Shown: one piece after another, positions 51,826 to 54,939 of the stretch | Position numbering within the stretch: position 1 is the first letter of the stretch | Layout: every line of letters begins with the position of its first letter | Source: Arthrobacter sp. Soil736 | GTDB lineage: Bacteria > Actinomycetota > Actinomycetes > Actinomycetales > Micrococcaceae | Direction of reading: 5' to 3' | DNA: 54,939 bases | Assembly (NCBI RefSeq): GCF_001428005.1 | Contig: NZ_LMSB01000011.1 | Span: forward strand, 24,610 to 79,548 | Translations under genes and position numbers: made by a program | The notes under the pieces: generated by a model | The model's input: only the letters and a program-made list of their open reading frames with translations | Databases searched by the model: none | What the model was told of the DNA's origin: nothing

Positions 51826-52203
51826 GTGGATAAGGTGACGTGCTTCCGCAGGGCTTTGCTGGCCGCCGCTGCTTTGCTCTTGTGCGGGTGCGGCATTTTC
51901 AGCCATTCCGGGGAGGTCTCCGGCAAGGTCCTGTCCGGGCCGACCTGCCCCGTTGAGCGCGTCGGTGAGGAGTGCCCGCCGCGCCCCGTGTCAGGCGCCG
52001 AGGTGGTCGCACTCGACGGAGACGCGATCCGGGGTTCAACGCTCACGGACAGCTCGGGTGCATTCCACCTCACATTGCCTGACGGCCGCTATGTCATAAG
52101 AGCCACCAACGTGGGCGGCTACGCTTCGACGGCCACCGAGCAGGTGGTCATCTCGGACGCTCCTGTCAGCGTCACACTGATTGTTGACAGCGGAATTCGC
52201 TAG
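51826..52203 (+). CDS. Small lipoprotein with carboxypeptidase-regulatory-like (beta-sandwich) domain
   Basis: About 125 residues. A lipoprotein signal (RRALLAAAALLLCGCGIF) gives a lipid-anchored Cys. The mature part starts SGEVSGKVLSGPTCPVE and has the EVVALDGDAIRGSTLTDSSG and FHLTLPDGRYVIRATNVGG strands of a CarboxypepD_reg/SdrD-B-like domain. The start is uncertain: GTG at 51826 or 51835, both with poor ribosome sites, close after the VOC stop codon. The frame is open further upstream but inside the VOC gene. A terminator hairpin follows. Confidence 0.7.
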   Translation: MDKVTCFRRALLAAAALLLCGCGIFSHSGEVSGKVLSGPTCPVERVGEECPPRPVSGAEVVALDGDAIRGSTLTDSSGAFHLTLPDGRYVIRATNVGGYASTATEQVVISDAPVSVTLIVDSGIR

Positions 52204-52217
52204 GGCGGCAAACGGAA

Positions 52218-52252
52218 GCGGACGACGGCGGGAACCTCCCGACGTCGTCCGC
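52218..52252. terminator. Terminator hairpin, repeat copy 3
   Basis: 15-bp stem GCGGACGACGGCGGG / CCCGACGTCGTCCGC with one mismatch and an AACCT loop, between the lipoprotein gene and the convergent 57-residue gene. It is followed by TTGCGTTTT on the + strand. The left arm is identical to copy 1. Confidence 0.8.
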
Positions 52253-52275
52253 TTGCGTTTTCTGGCGTGTAACGC

Positions 52276-52449
52276 CTAGCGGCTCAGGCTGACCGTAAAG
52301 GTGTTCGGCCCGCTGCAGGTGACCGCGATGCTGTGCTTGGGGGCGTTGGTCCGGATGGAGAGGTCGTGCACGGTTGCCTCCAGTGTGTGGTCAATCGCAG
52401 ACCGGTCCCAGATTTTCAGCGTTACGGAATCAGTGGTTTCGAACGTCAT
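52276..52449 (-). CDS. Small hypothetical protein (57 aa)
   Basis: 57-residue protein beginning TFETTDSVTLKIWDRSAIDH after the methionine, mostly predicted beta strand with no signal or membrane segment. The ATG at 52449 has a GAGG ribosome site about 10 nt upstream, and the gene ends just before a terminator hairpin, both supporting that it is real. An in-frame ATG at 52464 would add five residues. No family recognised. Confidence 0.5.
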   Translation of the reverse strand: MTFETTDSVTLKIWDRSAIDHTLEATVHDLSIRTNAPKHSIAVTCSGPNTFTVSLSR

Positions 52450-52815
52450 TATTCGGTGCCTCATTCATAATTTCGGTCAAGGGCTGTCGCATCGGCGCGG
52501 AGCCCGGAACGGGTCAATCCGTGAACGGGTCGGAGACCTTGTGCAGCTCGGCTGAGCTCACTGGTTTGGCCTCGTTGCGTCCACCAGATTGGGTCTAACT
52601 TTGCTTTTCAGCCGCTGAGTGTTCTGTCCGCAAGAGCGAACGTCAGGGCCATGCCAGCCGGGAAATCGCGTTCTCGGCCGTCCATTCCATGATGCCCGGC
52701 GGGGCGATTGCGTCTCAAGCGGATTTGCGATCATTGCAGGTGAGACTCATCACAACGCGCTGGAGGGGATCTGATAGGAGCCACCAGTTCGCGGGTCCGC
52801 CGTGTCACCGGAGAG
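52450..52815. other. Intergenic stretch without a recognisable gene
   Basis: About 366 bp between the 57-residue gene and the end of the ThDP enzyme gene. I find no convincing reading frame, RNA gene or strong inverted repeat beyond a 5-bp AGCTC/GAGCT stem near 52541-52558. It should hold the promoter of the small gene. Confidence 0.5.
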
Positions 52816-54576
52816 TCAGTAGGCCTTGACGCGCTGTTCGACGATGAGGTGGATCAGGGCAAACACCCCGTTCCGATCGATGGCCTCGAACGCGGTGTCG
52901 AGGGCCGCCGGCACGTCCTTGTCCTGGGTGACCGTGACGCCGAAACCGCCGAAGGCACGGGCCATGAGGCCGAAGTCGGGGTTCTTCAGCTGTGTGCCGG
53001 AGACGCGGGACGGGTAGTGGCGTTCCTGGTGGGTGCGGATGGTGCCGTACTCCTGGTTGTCCATCACGATGATCAGCGGCGTGGCGCCGTACTGGGCCGC
53101 GGTGGCTAACTCTTGGCCGTTCATGAGGAATTCCCCGTCGCCGGCGATGGTGACCACCCGGCGCTGCGGGTTGGCCAGTGATGCGGCGATGGCCGAGGGC
53201 ACGGAGTAGCCCATGGAGCCGTTTCTGGCGCTGATCATCGAGGCGTAGCGCCGGGTGGGGAAGTACCGGTGCGCCCAGTTGGTGTGCTCGCCCGCCCCGA
53301 AGGTCACCATGGCGTCCTCGGGCAGCCGCGGGACGAGGTTCGCCATCAGCGTGTCCATCCTTGCAGGTCCTTCGCCGGGCGTGGCTGACGGCAGGCCGGC
53401 GAAAGACGCCTGCTCGGCGCGCATCCTGCCCGTCCACGCCTTCCACTCCTCCTTCACGGGCAGGTCGATGTCAGCGAGATCCCGGACGAATGCGTCCGGT
53501 TTCGCCACGATCTGCCGCGAGACCGGGCCTGAGCGGCCGCGCAACGAGGGATCTATGGTCACCAGGAAATTCTTCTTGTTCCAGTCCTGCCTGCAGACAA
53601 AACCGTCCGTGATGACATCCCCCGGGACCGTGCCGACGAATACGAGCAGGTCGGTTTCCTCAAGAAGGTCGTACGTGGGGCGGGGGCGGCCGTAGCCGAT
53701 CGGACCGACGTACGACGGGGAGTCAAAGGACACGGTTCCCTGGGTGCGCCATTCCGCGGCAGCCGGGATGTGGTGCTTTTCGAGCCAGCGCGTGAGCTCG
53801 TGGGCTGCATCCTGGGACCAATCGTTGCCGCCGGTGACAAAGAGCGGCTTCGAGGAATTGGCCAGGGCTGCGGCGAGTGCCTCGGCATCCGTGGTGCTCA
53901 TTCCGCCCGCGGCCACCGGGATGGCGGGGTGCAGGGCCGGATCCACGTGCTGCCGGATGATGTCTTCCGGCAGGCCCACCACAACGGGGCCCGGCCGTCC
54001 GCTCATGGCCGCGAACATCGCTTCCGCCACGATCTCGGACGCCCGCTCGGCATGGTCAAGGACCATGACGCGTTTGGCACCCGTGTCGAACCAGGCCTTG
54101 ATGTCGAATTCCTGGAACGCTTCGCGGTCACGGTGGGCGAAGGGGATCAGGCCCACGAACAGCAACATCGGGGTGGAGTCCTGCCAGGCGGTGTGCAGCC
54201 CGACATGGGCGTTGGCCGCGCCAGGCCCCCGGGTGACCATGGCCACGCCGGGACGCTGGTTCATCTTGCCGTCAGCCTCGGCCATGTAGGCGGCGCCGCC
54301 TTCATGTCGGCAGACCACCGTGTCGATGTCAGAGCCGTGCAGCCCGTCCAGCACGTCCAGGAAGCTCTCGCCGGGGACAACATAGGTGCGTTCGACTCCG
54401 TGGGCCACGAGGGAGTCAACAATAACGTGCCCGGCGGATTTCAGGGCGCTGCTGCCGCCGTCCGGACTGGACGGAGCAGCCGATGGGAGGGCTTGTGCCG
54501 CGCGGTGGTTGGGGATTTGGCCTTCGAGCGGTTGCGTGTCGGTTGCGGTCATGGGGTGTGCGGACTCCGTTGTCAT
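52816..54576 (-). CDS. Thiamine-diphosphate-dependent enzyme of the acetolactate synthase family
   Basis: 586-residue ThDP enzyme. An N-terminal Pyr domain holds the catalytic glutamate in VVCRHEGGAAYMAEADG, a central domain reads VGLPEDII and DLLVFVGTVPGD, and the PP domain has the cofactor motif GDGEFLMNGQELATAAQYGA to MDNQEYGTIR. The first 45 residues are an extra Pro/Ala/Ser-rich tail. Relatives include acetolactate synthase, glyoxylate carboligase and sulfoacetaldehyde acetyltransferase; no small regulatory subunit (IlvN) gene is near, so a catabolic decarboxylase or carboligase is likelier than branched amino acid synthesis. A GTG directly before the ATG is an alternative start. Confidence 0.87.
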   Translation of the reverse strand: MTTESAHPMTATDTQPLEGQIPNHRAAQALPSAAPSSPDGGSSALKSAGHVIVDSLVAHGVERTYVVPGESFLDVLDGLHGSDIDTVVCRHEGGAAYMAEADGKMNQRPGVAMVTRGPGAANAHVGLHTAWQDSTPMLLFVGLIPFAHRDREAFQEFDIKAWFDTGAKRVMVLDHAERASEIVAEAMFAAMSGRPGPVVVGLPEDIIRQHVDPALHPAIPVAAGGMSTTDAEALAAALANSSKPLFVTGGNDWSQDAAHELTRWLEKHHIPAAAEWRTQGTVSFDSPSYVGPIGYGRPRPTYDLLEETDLLVFVGTVPGDVITDGFVCRQDWNKKNFLVTIDPSLRGRSGPVSRQIVAKPDAFVRDLADIDLPVKEEWKAWTGRMRAEQASFAGLPSATPGEGPARMDTLMANLVPRLPEDAMVTFGAGEHTNWAHRYFPTRRYASMISARNGSMGYSVPSAIAASLANPQRRVVTIAGDGEFLMNGQELATAAQYGATPLIIVMDNQEYGTIRTHQERHYPSRVSGTQLKNPDFGLMARAFGGFGVTVTQDKDVPAALDTAFEAIDRNGVFALIHLIVEQRVKAY

Positions 54577-54638
54577 CACTACTTGTCTTCTTGGGTTGGG
54601 TGTTGGTTACGTGCGTTGGGTGGAGGCGCCGGTGGCGC

Positions 54639-54752
54639 CTAGTCAGTTTCCGGTCCGGTGCAGAAGAAGCAGCCGTCCTCGCAGCTGTCTGTCGCCTGGT
54701 TTTCCGTTGGCGGGCGGTCGGGTTGGGGGATCAGCAGGTTTCGTCGGTTCAT
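54639..54752 (-). CDS. 37-residue cysteine peptide
   Basis: A short reading frame (start MNRRNLLIPQPD) with a CEDGCFFC motif, CX3CX2C spacing, five residues after a Thr-Asp-Ser stretch and ending TGPETD. It lies between the partial membrane-protein gene and the ThDP enzyme gene on the same strand, with about 60 bp on each side. The ribosome site is weak (GAAAG). Cysteine spacing suggests a metal-binding micropeptide. It could also be chance. Confidence 0.4.
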   Translation of the reverse strand: MNRRNLLIPQPDRPPTENQATDSCEDGCFFCTGPETD

Positions 54753-54818
54753 GGCGGGCTTTCGTTCGGTTGTTGTCGGGGTATGGGGATGTGGAAACCG
54801 GGGCGGCCGCGGGACCTG

Positions 54819-54939
54819 CTACCGGATTGGAGTCCGGTTTGCGACTACGGGGGACATGCCGGTGTAGCCGTCGCGGGTTTCGGCGATTTCGTGGATTCGT
54901 TTGCGGCAGGCGTACCAGCCGGCGACCATGAGGGCGCAG
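54819..54939 (-). CDS. C-terminal end of a probable membrane protein (5' end outside window)
   Basis: The last 39 or so codons of a gene running in from the right. The end of a hydrophobic segment (CALMVAGWYACRKRI) is followed by a charged cytoplasmic tail (HEIAETRDGYTGMSPVVANR) and a TAG stop. It looks like the end of a transporter or other polytopic protein upstream of the cysteine peptide and ThDP enzyme. Too short to assign a family. Confidence 0.5.
   Translation of the reverse strand, partial: CALMVAGWYACRKRIHEIAETRDGYTGMSPVVANRTPIR

Noticed and set aside
52816..54576. Biosynthetic acetolactate synthase large subunit (ilvB)
   Set aside because: No ilvN or ilvC gene follows, there is an extra N-terminal tail, and the neighbours are a small peptide and a probable membrane protein, so only the family is assigned.
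54819..54850. tRNA-like 3' end suggested by a GGATTGGAGTCC stretch
   Set aside because: No matching acceptor stem, anticodon arm or T-loop consensus; the - strand reads as the end of a protein gene.

Overview
This 54.9 kb window is high-GC actinobacterial chromosome, most likely from the Micrococcaceae (Arthrobacter, Pseudarthrobacter or Paenarthrobacter). I infer this from protein character, the dense carbohydrate-uptake operons controlled by LacI, ROK, IclR and GntR regulators, an actinobacterial bifunctional penicillin-binding protein, and a 2-oxoglutarate dehydrogenase of the fused E2o-E1o (Kgd/OdhA) type found in Actinobacteria. There are no rRNA or tRNA genes, no CRISPR array and no insertion sequence that I can see. 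Almost everything is catabolic accessory content.

Layout. 1-5.2 kb: a glycerate module (2-hydroxyacid dehydrogenase end, glycerate kinase, IclR regulator), a secreted gamma-glutamyltransferase and a CapA-like phosphatase. 5.5-6.8 kb: a phosphoribosyltransferase/alpha-beta hydrolase fusion. 6.9-13.8 kb: an acid-sugar type locus with a LacI regulator and small monooxygenase on one strand and, across a perfect 20-bp operator palindrome, an SAF-domain oxidoreductase, a TRAP transporter (DctP plus fused DctQM) and a beta-hydroxyacid dehydrogenase on the other. 13.9-16.0 kb: a class A PBP. 16.2-22.0 kb: an frcBCA-like ketose ABC transporter operon with a ketose 3-epimerase and FrcK-type kinase, opposite a ROK regulator. 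22.0-25.2 kb: a frameshifted EamA exporter, a LysR gene, a small unknown gene and a 5'-3' exonuclease. 25.1-33.3 kb: a fructan or difructose-anhydride operon (LacI, ABC transporter, GH172, GH32) plus a second paralogous LacI.

33.5-50.2 kb is the most interesting part. It holds an MHS-family dicarboxylate transporter, a GntR regulator, a response regulator/histidine kinase/TAXI binding-protein trio, a short, divergent Kgd-like 2-oxoacid dehydrogenase with an acyl-CoA dehydrogenase, and divergently a MaoC hydratase, a CitE-type CoA lyase and a class III CoA transferase. These are followed by a LysR regulator and three tandem, divergent RraA/HMG-aldolase paralogs with an alpha/beta hydrolase. 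Read together, these suggest a pathway for C5/C6 branched dicarboxylates. A 4-methyl-branched 2-oxoglutarate decarboxylated by the Kgd paralog would give methylsuccinyl-, itaconyl- or citramalyl-CoA, exactly the substrates of the dehydrogenase, hydratase and lyase, while the aldolase would split the 4-hydroxy-4-methyl form into two pyruvates. This is inference from families and chemistry, not shown by the sequence.

50.2-54.9 kb: small genes (a PepSY-like membrane protein, NUDIX hydrolase, VOC protein, lipoprotein and a 57-residue protein) separated by copies of one repeated terminator hairpin that also ends the MHS gene, then a thiamine-diphosphate enzyme, a 37-residue cysteine peptide and the end of a probable membrane protein running off the window.
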